Assembly (NCBI GenBank): GCA_012522555.1
Contig: JAAYKG010000051.1
Coordinates: forward strand, 1 to 47,226
Length of the DNA: 47,226 nucleotides
Source: Armatimonadota bacterium
Lineage (GTDB): Bacteria > Armatimonadota > UBA5829
Reading direction: 5' to 3'
Within the stretch, counting starts at the first letter, position 1; each line of letters starts with the position of its first letter. The position numbers and the translations under genes were made by a program. Below, piece by piece: positions 1 through 8,960 of the stretch. The notes below the pieces were generated by a model. The model was not told where the DNA came from. It saw only the letters and a list, made by a program, of their open reading frames with translations, and searched no databases.

Positions 1-2
1 CT

Positions 3-293
3 GCTATAGAGCTGCCCATTAACTATGCGAGAGTCTCAGAAGATGAGACGGAACTGGAATTCGAAGTCGGCCGCACAAGAGATCTCAGTCTTGGCGGTGC
101 GTGTCTTGTGATTCCAGAGGCGGTGCTACCTGGTGAGTTGCTGCATGTCGAAATCCATCCGAAAACCGAAGCCGATACGATATCGCTAATCGCCGAAGTG
201 CTGCGCTCCAAACGCGACAACCGCGCGGAGCATATCATTGGGTGTCGGTTTACCACAGCCGAAGACAAACTGCGAAAACTGCTCGGCGAGTAG
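3..293 (+). CDS. PilZ domain protein, C-terminal part (5' truncated by window edge)
   Basis: Frame 3 is open from the window edge: ..VGRTRDLSLGGACLVIPEAVLPGELLHVEI..GCRFT; RxxRDxSxGG signature of PilZ. Confidence 0.7.
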   Translation, partial: AIELPINYARVSEDETELEFEVGRTRDLSLGGACLVIPEAVLPGELLHVEIHPKTEADTISLIAEVLRSKRDNRAEHIIGCRFTTAEDKLRKLLGE

Positions 294-297
294 CAAT

Positions 298-1119
298 CTA
301 CCTGTTCGCGTAGCAATACATGCAGCCGTGACCACACGAATTGTATGATCCTATATCAGTGCTCTCATAACACCCACACTGCGCGCGCGTTCCTTTGAGT
401 TTCAGATGGAAATCGCGATCCGGATATAATCGCGCCAACAACTCCGCATCAACGCAGTGTCCTTTCGAGATCGTCCCCGAGACTAGATAATCGCAGCAGC
501 ACGAATGCATATCTATGCCCGATTCAGCCGCAATTGCAGTTAGCTGCTTCGCCAGTTCCAATTTTTGTTCAACTGGAGGGTCGACGCACTCTATCCCCGT
601 TTCCCTGTTCAGTTTAGCCACACGCCGAACAACTTTGCCATAAAATGTGGGAAAACTGATGAAGCATCGAGAACACAAACCCCGCATCATTTTCGCAAGC
701 TCGGCAAATCGAGATATGTGATACTGCGGTGGGGTGATTGATGATATAAGCGCCGGGTCGTATCTCCATAGCACGGCTTCGCTCCCGAACATATTCGCCA
801 ACGTGCGGGCTGTTTGTACGGAAGTCGTGACATCCCCAACGGCAGGCTCAAAGATGCTTGGCAGCCCGGTGATGGTGTAGTGAAACAAAAATCTGTAGCC
901 GTTATCATATAAGCCTGATAGGTATGGCAGCAGCGGAGAATAATCTTTGCTCCAGAACACAATCGCCGCCACGTTCTGGGGGAGTAGTGAGGTTTCGATA
1001 AACTGACCGCCGAACGGATTTCGCCAGGTTACACTTCCCTCGTCGATGCGCTCCATAAACCACTGGGTGTGGAACGCAGGGATATCGGTTCTTCTGCTTG
1101 CGGAGATTATCTTTGCCAT
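298..1119 (-). CDS. DUF1848 family protein with C-terminal CX3CX2C cysteine motif
   Basis: Starts MAKIISASRRTDIPAFHTQW; ends CGCYESTDIGSYNSCGHGCMYCYANR, typical of DUF1848. Start moved in from the track ORF (1215) to the ATG at 1119. Confidence 0.75.
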   Translation of the reverse strand: MAKIISASRRTDIPAFHTQWFMERIDEGSVTWRNPFGGQFIETSLLPQNVAAIVFWSKDYSPLLPYLSGLYDNGYRFLFHYTITGLPSIFEPAVGDVTTSVQTARTLANMFGSEAVLWRYDPALISSITPPQYHISRFAELAKMMRGLCSRCFISFPTFYGKVVRRVAKLNRETGIECVDPPVEQKLELAKQLTAIAAESGIDMHSCCCDYLVSGTISKGHCVDAELLARLYPDRDFHLKLKGTRAQCGCYESTDIGSYNSCGHGCMYCYANR

Positions 1120-1215
1120 CGTCGTATATCCACTATACCACGTGATAAGCCGACAGGTTCCGGGTGGGTAAGTTATAATGATTTTGGTTATGTAGTTCCA
1201 AGTGAGGACAATCAA

Positions 1216-2067
1216 CTGCCTGACGATATTTTAATTTCATACTCGCTGGCATTGTATAGCCAGTGGTTCTATCACAAGCCCAGTCGCTGCCTGTTTGATG
1301 CGGGTGAAGGCGTTGCCACTACTTTGCGAAAAAAAGTATTTGCGATACGGCATATATTTCTGTCGCACGGTCACGAAGACCATATAGCGGGCATCGCAAA
1401 TCTTGTAAATGTGCGAAATCTCGCCCCCGGAGATCGAGAAAAGCCGCTCACCATATACTTTCCCCGACACGATAAGTGGATCAACGAGTTGTTGAGCTAC
1501 ATCGAAAAGAAACAGTCCGGTTTGCTGCGATATCCATTATACGCCCAGCCTCTCGACGCAAATGATGAGATTGTGCTGACAGATACCCGCAGGCCGACTA
1601 GGGTGCGTGCATTTCCGATGAAACACATTGCCGCTGAGTTGAGTCTGGGATTTGAAATAGAGGAGGAGCGCAGGGTGATTGATCGCTTTACGGGTCAACC
1701 TGTGTGCAGGTATCATCCTATATTCTTATACACCGGAGACGGTTATGGCGTTCAACATTCGTCGTTTGGCCGGGTAGATCTGGCAGTGCATGAGGCGACA
1801 TTTCTGCGTCGGGATGCAGCCAAAGCCGGAGCTTGGGAGACCGCGAGACACTCGACGATTGATGGCGCAATCGGCTGGGCCGCTCGGGAGGATGCCAAAA
1901 CCCTGATTTTGTGCCATATCTCCGATCGATATACTCTGAACGAGGTGCTCAGTGAAGCCGCTGTTGTGAAAAAGGAACTCGATTTTCGTGGAGAAATATA
2001 TGTTGCTTACAGAGATCAGCTAGTCTATACCCCGGATCAACTGCGCTCCGGCCTGGCGCCGAAGTGA
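1216..2067 (+). CDS. Ribonuclease Z / metallo-beta-lactamase-like hydrolase
   Basis: CLFDAGEGVAT..IRHIFLSHGHEDHIAGI (HxHxDH metal motif), downstream D/H residues (LYTGDG, HEATF). Start uncertain: track ORF begins at GTG 1069, which would overlap the divergent gene. Confidence 0.65.
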   Translation: MPDDILISYSLALYSQWFYHKPSRCLFDAGEGVATTLRKKVFAIRHIFLSHGHEDHIAGIANLVNVRNLAPGDREKPLTIYFPRHDKWINELLSYIEKKQSGLLRYPLYAQPLDANDEIVLTDTRRPTRVRAFPMKHIAAELSLGFEIEEERRVIDRFTGQPVCRYHPIFLYTGDGYGVQHSSFGRVDLAVHEATFLRRDAAKAGAWETARHSTIDGAIGWAAREDAKTLILCHISDRYTLNEVLSEAAVVKKELDFRGEIYVAYRDQLVYTPDQLRSGLAPK

Positions 2068-2113
2068 ATCAATCTGAACAACAACTGATCTTTATCTAAA
2101 TCTTGCTCGAAAC

Positions 2114-2132
2114 TACCACAGGTTTTGTGGTA
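2114..2132. promoter_or_regulatory. Inverted repeat TACCACA-GGTTT-TGTGGTA overlapping a possible -10 (TATGAT, 2131-2136) upstream of mreB
   Basis: Perfect 7-bp arms with 5-nt spacer, about 75 bp upstream of the mreB start. Confidence 0.35.
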
Positions 2133-2208
2133 TGATGGATGCCTGGGAGACGTAACAAAATACACAACTGCGGAAACATCCAGTCTAAGGCGGGTTGATA
2201 AAGTTCAG

Positions 2209-3273
2209 ATGGGAATCTTATCCAAAATATTCAGCAGGTTCTCCAGAGCAGTCGGGATCGATTTGGGCACTGCAAACACGCTGGTTCATGTTCGCGGGCG
2301 CGGCATATTGCTTAGAGAACCGAGTGTTATAGCCCTCGACAGCGAATCGAGGCGGGTGTTGGCCGTCGGAGAAGAAGCTAAGCGCATGCTGGGCCGGACA
2401 CCCGGCAGCATAATCGCGATTCGTCCCCTCAAAGATGGGGTTATTGCGGATTTCGACCAGACCGAAGCGATGCTGCGAGGGTTTATTCGCAAGGTGCATC
2501 GACACAACGGCCTGATCCAACCCACTGTAGCGGTGGGGATACCATCCGGCGTCACTGAAGTTGAATGGCGTGCCGTCAAAGAAGCCGCCATCAAAGCCGG
2601 CGCCGCAGAGGCATATACCCTCGAGGAGCCTTTTGCGGCCGCAATTGGCGCGGGGATGCCCGTCAGCGAACCCACCGGGAGCATGATAGTAGACATCGGC
2701 GGCGGGACAAGCGAGGTTGCAGTCATTTCTCTCGGAGGTATCGTTACCAGCAGATCGATACGAGTGGCAGGAGACGAGATAGACGAAGCCATCATCAACT
2801 TCGTGCGCAAAGCGTTCAACCTGCTCATTGGGCCACGAACAGCTGAGGAGATCAAGCTGGAAATCGGTTCTGCCTATGCCATTGAGCAAGAAATGAGCAT
2901 GGAGGTTAGGGGCCGTGATCTGGTTTCCGGGCTGCCGCGCGGCGCGGTGGTTACCAGCCAGGATATACGCGAGGCTATTCGTGAGCCGGTCTCCGAGATT
3001 GTCGAAGCCGTCAAGTTGACTTTGGAACAGACTCCTCCTGAGCTTTCCGCCGATATTATGGAGCGCGGGATAGTGTTGGCTGGCGGAGGCGCGCTGCTCA
3101 GAGGATTAGACGCACTGCTGACGGCTGAAACCGCGATGCCTGTCCACATAGCTGAGGATCCTCTTAGCTGCGTGGTTTTGGGCACGGCGAAGGCTTTGGA
3201 TGAATCAGAATCCAACCCCGCGCTCAAAAAAGCCCTGCTTGGCCAGTCGGTCTGGCAACTGCAGCAAAATTAG
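2209..3273 (+). CDS. mreB: Rod shape-determining protein MreB
   Basis: [68 protein letters not shown]; start MGILSKIF. Confidence 0.95.
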   Translation: MGILSKIFSRFSRAVGIDLGTANTLVHVRGRGILLREPSVIALDSESRRVLAVGEEAKRMLGRTPGSIIAIRPLKDGVIADFDQTEAMLRGFIRKVHRHNGLIQPTVAVGIPSGVTEVEWRAVKEAAIKAGAAEAYTLEEPFAAAIGAGMPVSEPTGSMIVDIGGGTSEVAVISLGGIVTSRSIRVAGDEIDEAIINFVRKAFNLLIGPRTAEEIKLEIGSAYAIEQEMSMEVRGRDLVSGLPRGAVVTSQDIREAIREPVSEIVEAVKLTLEQTPPELSADIMERGIVLAGGGALLRGLDALLTAETAMPVHIAEDPLSCVVLGTAKALDESESNPALKKALLGQSVWQLQQN

Positions 3274-3275
3274 AT

Positions 3276-4112
3276 ATGCTTTCACTGCTTCGAGAAAAGG
3301 CTGTGTTGATGCTGCTCGTGCTGGTGGCTTTGGGGGTTGGACTTGGAGCCGCGCATGATCGATCCCGTGACGACGGCAGGCCATTTCCAGTATTTGAAGT
3401 GACTTCGCTCATACTCAGGCCAAGCACCTCAGCATTTCATCTTACCGCGGCAGTGACTGGCGCTGCTCGGCACTCAGCCAGGCCGCGTCGTTCAATCCTC
3501 AAAGAAAACGCCGAACTGCGCAAGGAAGTCGCCCGGCTTCGCGCCCAAAACGCGGCGCTATACGAGGCTGCACAGGAAAACGTTCGGTTACGCGCCGCGC
3601 TTGATCTCAGAAAATCCACCGATTTTGAAATGGTCGCAGCGGAAGTCATATCCCGCAATCAAAGTTCGTGGTTTGATACCGCCGTGATAAATCGTGGCAG
3701 AAGATCGGGCATACGAAAGGGATGGGCGGTTATAACATCCGGAAAATGGCTGATAGGTCAAATCTTGGATGCCGACGAGTTCAGCGCCCGGATGGTCGCT
3801 TTAACGGACTCAAACAGCGCAGTAGGTGCAATGGTGCAGCGCTCCCGGTGCAACGGGATGCTGCAAGGGCAGGGTGGGGATTATCTGACGTTGTCATATC
3901 TGCCTAAAGATGCCGATGTTAAGATAGGCGATACGATCATATCGTCGGGGATGGGGCAGGTTGTGCCTAAGGGGTTGATAATAGGCCGGGTTGTAAAGGT
4001 TGTTCACAATAAAGTTTTGGGAAGTACTACTGCGCTGGTACGGCCGAGCATTCGCTTTGATCAGATTGAACAAGTTTTTGTAGCCAAACCTGGACAGAGT
4101 GTGACTCCGTGA
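3276..4112 (+). CDS. mreC: Rod shape-determining protein MreC
   Basis: N-terminal TM, coiled coil, VISRNQSSWFDTAVINRGRRSGIRKGWAVI; follows mreB. Confidence 0.9.
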   Translation: MLSLLREKAVLMLLVLVALGVGLGAAHDRSRDDGRPFPVFEVTSLILRPSTSAFHLTAAVTGAARHSARPRRSILKENAELRKEVARLRAQNAALYEAAQENVRLRAALDLRKSTDFEMVAAEVISRNQSSWFDTAVINRGRRSGIRKGWAVITSGKWLIGQILDADEFSARMVALTDSNSAVGAMVQRSRCNGMLQGQGGDYLTLSYLPKDADVKIGDTIISSGMGQVVPKGLIIGRVVKVVHNKVLGSTTALVRPSIRFDQIEQVFVAKPGQSVTP

Positions 4113-4600
4113 GATACATGTGGGCGATAATCACCCTTGTTGTTGCTGCGGGTCTGCAGGGTAATCTCCCCAAGTTCGTTTCGATTTGGGAAGGCAAGCC
4201 GGATCTCATTTTGGTGGTTCTCGTGTCTTATGCCTTGGCTGCGGAGCCTGCATTCGGGGCTGGTTTAGGATTCATAGCAGGGTTGCTGCATGGCTCGCTA
4301 GTTGGGCTTAGCTTGGGCAGTTTCATTATTACTCGCACCATAACCGGCTTTCTCGCGGGGCTTGTAAACACTCGTCTGTTCAGCGAAAATCCCATTGTCC
4401 CAGCTCTTTCCGCCGTATGGCTGACCGTGGTGTGCGAGCTTTTATTTCTGATCGGCAACCCGCGCCCGGATCTGTTGATGGCGGGTCGCAAAGTCGCCGG
4501 AGAGTGCATCTGCAACGCTATTTTCACTTTGATTGCCTATTTCGCTATCCGTCACCTCGACACTCACCGCAAAATCAAGCTCGCAAACGCGAGGCTATAA
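4109..4600 (+). CDS. mreD: Rod shape-determining protein MreD
   Basis: Small multi-TM protein overlapping mreC by 4 nt; GTG start. Confidence 0.8.
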   Translation: MRYMWAIITLVVAAGLQGNLPKFVSIWEGKPDLILVVLVSYALAAEPAFGAGLGFIAGLLHGSLVGLSLGSFIITRTITGFLAGLVNTRLFSENPIVPALSAVWLTVVCELLFLIGNPRPDLLMAGRKVAGECICNAIFTLIAYFAIRHLDTHRKIKLANARL

Positions 4601-4636
4601 CGCCTTCCTCACTCTTCAACTCTCTTTATTTCCACC

Positions 4637-4652
4637 TGGCACAGTAATTGCT
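4637..4652 (+). promoter_or_regulatory. Sigma-54 (RpoN) -24/-12 promoter element for the flagellar operon
   Basis: TGGCAC-agtaa-TTGCT, exact match to TGGCAC-N5-TTGC[AT], in the mreD-flgB intergenic gap, 33 bp before flgB. Confidence 0.8.
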
Positions 4653-4684
4653 GTTTAGCGACGCGTTGGAAAGGGGGAGTCACA

Positions 4685-5071
4685 TTGACATCCGAAATAT
4701 TTCCGGACATTACTTCTGCGGCGCTTGCGAAAACGCTGGATGCGGCGGCTGCCCGGCAGAAGACAATAGCCAATAATATCGCGAACGTGGAGACGCCGGG
4801 CTTTAAGCGCGGCACTGTAAGTTTCGAGAGTGAGCTGAGGCGCGTGCTCGATGCCTCTACGGAGTCCGAGATTCGTGAGGGCTTGCAGAAATTAACGCCG
4901 ATTCAAGAAACCGATTATCAAAGCCCATCAAGGCCGGACGGTAACAACGTGAATATCGACGCCGAGATATCCGATCTCGCTCGCACATCGCTCAAATACA
5001 GGGCTGCGGCAACGCTGCTTGAAAATAAAACAGGTATGCTGCGGGCCGCGATATCGGAGGGCAAGAAGTAA
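4685..5071 (+). CDS. flgB: Flagellar basal-body rod protein FlgB
   Basis: RQKTIANNIANVETPGFKRGTVSFESEL. Confidence 0.93.
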   Translation: MTSEIFPDITSAALAKTLDAAAARQKTIANNIANVETPGFKRGTVSFESELRRVLDASTESEIREGLQKLTPIQETDYQSPSRPDGNNVNIDAEISDLARTSLKYRAAATLLENKTGMLRAAISEGKK

Positions 5072-5491
5072 ATGGGAAGTTTTTCCTCATTTGACATCAG
5101 CGCATCGGGTATATCCGCCCAGCGCGCACGCATGGATGTCATCGCAAACAACATCGCAAATGCCGACACAACCCGCACACCCGAAGGCGGGCCTTATAAG
5201 CGGCAGCGGATTTCATTTTGCAGTATATACGAGCAAACAATTGGCAATCGTAGTGTGCCGGCTGGGGTGCAGGTGGCTAGTGTCACCCAGGATGCTACCG
5301 ACTATCGAATGGTCTACGACCCCGGGCATCCGGATGCTGATGGCTCCGGATACGTGAAATCTCCTAATGTGAATGTCGTAGAGGAGATGGTAGATATGAT
5401 TTCGGCCACGCGTGCATACGAAGCCAATGTGACTGCCATGAACGCGACTAAGTCTATGGTCGCAGCCGGCATCGAAATCGGTCGAGGTTAA
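5072..5491 (+). CDS. flgC: Flagellar basal-body rod protein FlgC
   Basis: FDISASGISAQRARMDVIANNIANADTTRTPEGGPYKRQ; NVNVVEEMVDMISATRAYEANV. Confidence 0.94.
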   Translation: MGSFSSFDISASGISAQRARMDVIANNIANADTTRTPEGGPYKRQRISFCSIYEQTIGNRSVPAGVQVASVTQDATDYRMVYDPGHPDADGSGYVKSPNVNVVEEMVDMISATRAYEANVTAMNATKSMVAAGIEIGRG

Positions 5492-5524
5492 GAATGAAGC
5501 GATTATATGTGGAGGGCTGCGAAG

Positions 5525-5854
5525 ATGCGAATTAACGCGATAAATCAAACGGTGGCGAAAGCCGCAGCCTCGATCAGAGAGTTGGATCTAAAACGCCCCG
5601 AAACCCCTAAGGCAGAGGCGGGTGGGGATGTATCCGCGTCATTCGCCCAATCCATAAAAAAAGCCGTAGATGAGGTCAATGGCCTCCAAAAACAGGCTGA
5701 CAATCTGGCGGTGAATATGGCTTCGGGGGATGTGGAGGACGTACACAAAGCGATGATCGCCATGCAAAAGGCCAAATTGGCTCTCGATTTCAGTATTCAG
5801 GTGCGCAACAAAGTGATCGAAGCCTATCAGGAAATTATGAGAATGCAGGTATAG
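5525..5854 (+). CDS. fliE: Flagellar hook-basal body protein FliE
   Basis: C-terminal GDVEDVHKAMIAMQKAKLALDFSIQVRNKVIEAYQEIMRMQV. Confidence 0.92.
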   Translation: MRINAINQTVAKAAASIRELDLKRPETPKAEAGGDVSASFAQSIKKAVDEVNGLQKQADNLAVNMASGDVEDVHKAMIAMQKAKLALDFSIQVRNKVIEAYQEIMRMQV

Positions 5855-5887
5855 CGCTGCGCATAATCGCGGGCAACGGAGATATCT

Positions 5888-7459
5888 ATGGATCAAATCA
5901 TGAAGATGGGGCCATTTGCGGCGTTGGGGAAGCTATGGAGCGAGTTGAGCAGCGCCCAACGCGCTATGGTGCTTGCCTTTATCGCAGTGGCGATTGTAGT
6001 TGGGACGTTTGTGGCTATGATCGCCTCCAAGCCACGCATGGCCGTCTTGTTTTCCGGGCTGGCCGGAGAGGACGCGGGCGCGATTACACAAAAGCTGAAC
6101 GACGAGAAGGTGCCATATCAGCTCACGGGGGATGGCGGTACTATAGAGGTGCCCGCCGATAAGGTCCACGATTTACGGCTGAAGATGGCAACTCAAGGTC
6201 TGCCCCAGGGGGGAAGCGTGGGTTTTGAGCTTTTTGACAAGAGTAATTTCGGAATGACAGAGTTCACCGAAAAACTCAACTATCAAAGAGCCATGTCCGG
6301 CGAGCTTACACGCACCATCAGCCAATTGCGGCCGGTCCTAAGCGCGAGGGTTCATATCTCTTTACCGGAGGATAAGGTGTTTGCCAGCGAGCAGCAGCCC
6401 GCCAAAGCGTCGATCGCGCTCAAACTGCGACGTGGGATACCTATCTCAGACGAACAGGTCGGAGGAATAGTGCATCTGGTCGCAAGCGCTGTCGAGGGGC
6501 TGAAACCGGAGAATATCGATGTCATAGACCAGGATGGAAACGTGCTCAGCGAGTCTTCCGCATCAGGGTCACGTGGAATGCTGAACGCCAGCCAATCGAA
6601 GATGAAGCGGCAATACGAAAATGAGATTGCGCATAACCTGCAGAGCATGCTTGGCCGGATCGTTGGTGCGGATAAGGCAGTGGTGCGTGTCAGCGCCGAT
6701 ATGAACTTCGATCAAAAACAGACCAGATCAGAGACATTCCAGCCCGCCTCGCAGCAGAACGCGGGGGATCAGAATGCGGCCGGGGTTATGCTCTCGCAGG
6801 AGACGTCCAGTGAAGACTACAGCGGCTCGGTTCTTCCTCCTGCCGCGCAAGGGATAGCGTCAGTGCGTCCCTCTTCCGGTGGCGATAAATACAGCCGTTC
6901 AACTACCACCGCCCAATATCAGGTCTCCAAAACTATCGAAGAGACCACAGTAGCCCCCGGCCAGATCAAGAGGCTGTCGGTAGCCGTGCTGGTGGACAAA
7001 TCGGTCAGCGGCGTGCAGGTCAGTCATATTCGCCAGGCGGTAAACGCTGCGGCTGGGATAGATGCTGCTCGGGGGGACCAGGTGACGGTGCAGGCAGTTG
7101 CTTTTGATACCTCAACGCAAAAGCAAGTCGCAAAAGAGATGGCGGATTCCTCCAGAAACGAGCTGATCGGCACAATAGCAAAGAACGCCGGCGCGGTGAT
7201 ATTGTTGGTAGGCTTTTTGCTAATGCTTCGCTCGATTGTGACAAGCATCAAAGTGCAAGCGCCCATCCGGCGAGCCGAGGGACACGATGAAGAATTATCC
7301 GCTGCTCCGCAGGCTTCTTCGGTGTCTCGTGTAGAGCATGCGGCTGCGCAGGTTGCGCAGGCGGATCAGGGTTCAAGGTCGGATCTGCCGCCGGAGGTGA
7401 GCGAGTCCAACCCGGAGGATCTCGCACGCCTGGTTCGATCGTGGATGGCGGATAAATAG
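5888..7459 (+). CDS. fliF: Flagellar MS-ring protein FliF
   Basis: VLFSGLAGEDAGAITQKLNDEKVPYQL; GSVGFELFDKSNFGMTEFTEKLNYQRAMSGELTRTI. Confidence 0.95.
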   Translation: MDQIMKMGPFAALGKLWSELSSAQRAMVLAFIAVAIVVGTFVAMIASKPRMAVLFSGLAGEDAGAITQKLNDEKVPYQLTGDGGTIEVPADKVHDLRLKMATQGLPQGGSVGFELFDKSNFGMTEFTEKLNYQRAMSGELTRTISQLRPVLSARVHISLPEDKVFASEQQPAKASIALKLRRGIPISDEQVGGIVHLVASAVEGLKPENIDVIDQDGNVLSESSASGSRGMLNASQSKMKRQYENEIAHNLQSMLGRIVGADKAVVRVSADMNFDQKQTRSETFQPASQQNAGDQNAAGVMLSQETSSEDYSGSVLPPAAQGIASVRPSSGGDKYSRSTTTAQYQVSKTIEETTVAPGQIKRLSVAVLVDKSVSGVQVSHIRQAVNAAAGIDAARGDQVTVQAVAFDTSTQKQVAKEMADSSRNELIGTIAKNAGAVILLVGFLLMLRSIVTSIKVQAPIRRAEGHDEELSAAPQASSVSRVEHAAAQVAQADQGSRSDLPPEVSESNPEDLARLVRSWMADK

Positions 7460-7464
7460 AGCAG

Positions 7465-8229
7465 ATGGCTATAGTGGACACAAAACTGAGTGGTATCGAG
7501 AAAGCATCTGTCCTGTTGCTGTCTTTGAACACGGATGCTTCGCAGGCGATCCTCGATCGGCTCAGTCCACAAGAACGGGAAATACTGGGCGCACAGATCG
7601 TCAGGATGAGGTCGGTTCAATCCGTGGTTCGTGACAGCGTTCTCAGCGAAGTCCCAACAGCGATAAAGTCGCTCAATCGAGCGTCTACACAGCCACTTAT
7701 ATGGCTCGAACAGCATTCTCCTGACCGAGTAGCCGAATTGATCGCATCGGAGAGGCCGCATACTATTGCGTTGGTCATATCGCATCTCTCTTCCGGGTTT
7801 GCTGCTCGGGTGCTGTCTTGCCTCAAGGAATGCCTGCGAGACCGGGTAGCAAAATGTTTGAGTTCGCTTGGCACAGCCTCTGAAGACGTCGTCAAGTCGA
7901 TCGATGAGCTTCTCCGAGAGAGGCTGATGCCAAGCAAACCATCTTCTCTGAAGCTCAATTCGCTTGATGAACTGGCTGCTCTTCCTGATCACAGCATTCG
8001 ATTGCTATTGGGAAACGTCGATTTAGATGACCTGGGCCTTGCGCTGCGAGTGGCGAGTGAGGAGTTGATCGAAGCGATGTTCAGAAACATGCCATCCGCA
8101 ACAGTCCAGCTTATTCGCGATCGTTTGCAGTCCACCGACCGAGTCAAGATTCGAGAGATTGAGGCGGCACAGCGCAGAGTCCTTGAAGAAATAAAACGAT
8201 CCGCGTCTTCACTAGGAGGCGTCATTTGA
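7465..8229 (+). CDS. fliG: Flagellar motor switch protein FliG (short form, 254 aa)
   Basis: LSGIEKASVLLLSL; RPHTIALVISHLSSGFAARVLSCL; DLGLALRVASEELIEAMFRNMPSATVQLIRDRLQ; position between fliF and fliH. Confidence 0.88.
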   Translation: MAIVDTKLSGIEKASVLLLSLNTDASQAILDRLSPQEREILGAQIVRMRSVQSVVRDSVLSEVPTAIKSLNRASTQPLIWLEQHSPDRVAELIASERPHTIALVISHLSSGFAARVLSCLKECLRDRVAKCLSSLGTASEDVVKSIDELLRERLMPSKPSSLKLNSLDELAALPDHSIRLLLGNVDLDDLGLALRVASEELIEAMFRNMPSATVQLIRDRLQSTDRVKIREIEAAQRRVLEEIKRSASSLGGVI

Positions 8230-8960
8230 ATAAAGTCATCAAATCGTCTCCTGTAAACCGCTTCTATGAAAGCCCGATTATCATCAGCCCTGATAGCATT
8301 GCGCAAGAAGTTAGTGAGCCGGGCCCAGACGATATCATATCCAAAACCAGGCAGCAGTGTGAAATCATAGTCAATACTGCCCATGCCGAAGTGAGGTCGC
8401 TGGCGGAAAAGGCTTATGCTGAAGGGTACGAGGCGGGATTGAACATTGCCGTACAAAAGGCGGATTCGCTGCTCGAAGCTCTCCGGCAAGCCATCGATGA
8501 AGAGACCGCTGAGCGCGAGGCTCTAGTGCGCTCAATTGAGCAGCAGGCGCTAATGCTTTGTGTGGATACTGCCGAGAAGGTAATCAGACACGAGATTCGC
8601 ACGGACAAACAAATCGTGACCCGCGCACTCAAAATGTGCTTGCGGCGTGTGAAAGATCGAAACGAAGTCACTGTGCGGGTCAACCCAGCGGAGGTCGAGG
8701 GCATGCGAGCAATGCGCGATGAGCTGCTGAGTTCCGCCGAGAACTTGCGTGAACTTAACATTGTAGACGATCGGCGAATATCCGCCGGGGGCTGCATAGT
8801 CGAGTCCCCTTCCGGAGATTTTGACGCTCGCATCGAGACACAAATAGATCAAATTCGCAGAAAGCTGATGGATGCGTTTAGTAATGAGTTCAGCCAATCG
8901 AGTCCTGAACCTGTTGAGATACCGGCAGACGATCAAACGGACGGACACCTGCCGGATTAA
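8226..8960 (+). CDS. fliH: Flagellar assembly protein FliH
   Basis: Coiled coil, AEKVIRHEIRTDKQIVTRALKMCLRRVKDRNEVTVRVNPAEVEGM; position before fliI. Confidence 0.85.
   Translation: MNKVIKSSPVNRFYESPIIISPDSIAQEVSEPGPDDIISKTRQQCEIIVNTAHAEVRSLAEKAYAEGYEAGLNIAVQKADSLLEALRQAIDEETAEREALVRSIEQQALMLCVDTAEKVIRHEIRTDKQIVTRALKMCLRRVKDRNEVTVRVNPAEVEGMRAMRDELLSSAENLRELNIVDDRRISAGGCIVESPSGDFDARIETQIDQIRRKLMDAFSNEFSQSSPEPVEIPADDQTDGHLPD

Noticed and set aside
2218-2889. 223-aa antisense ORF in mreB
   Set aside because: Opposite strand of a highly conserved mreB; no recognisable motifs.
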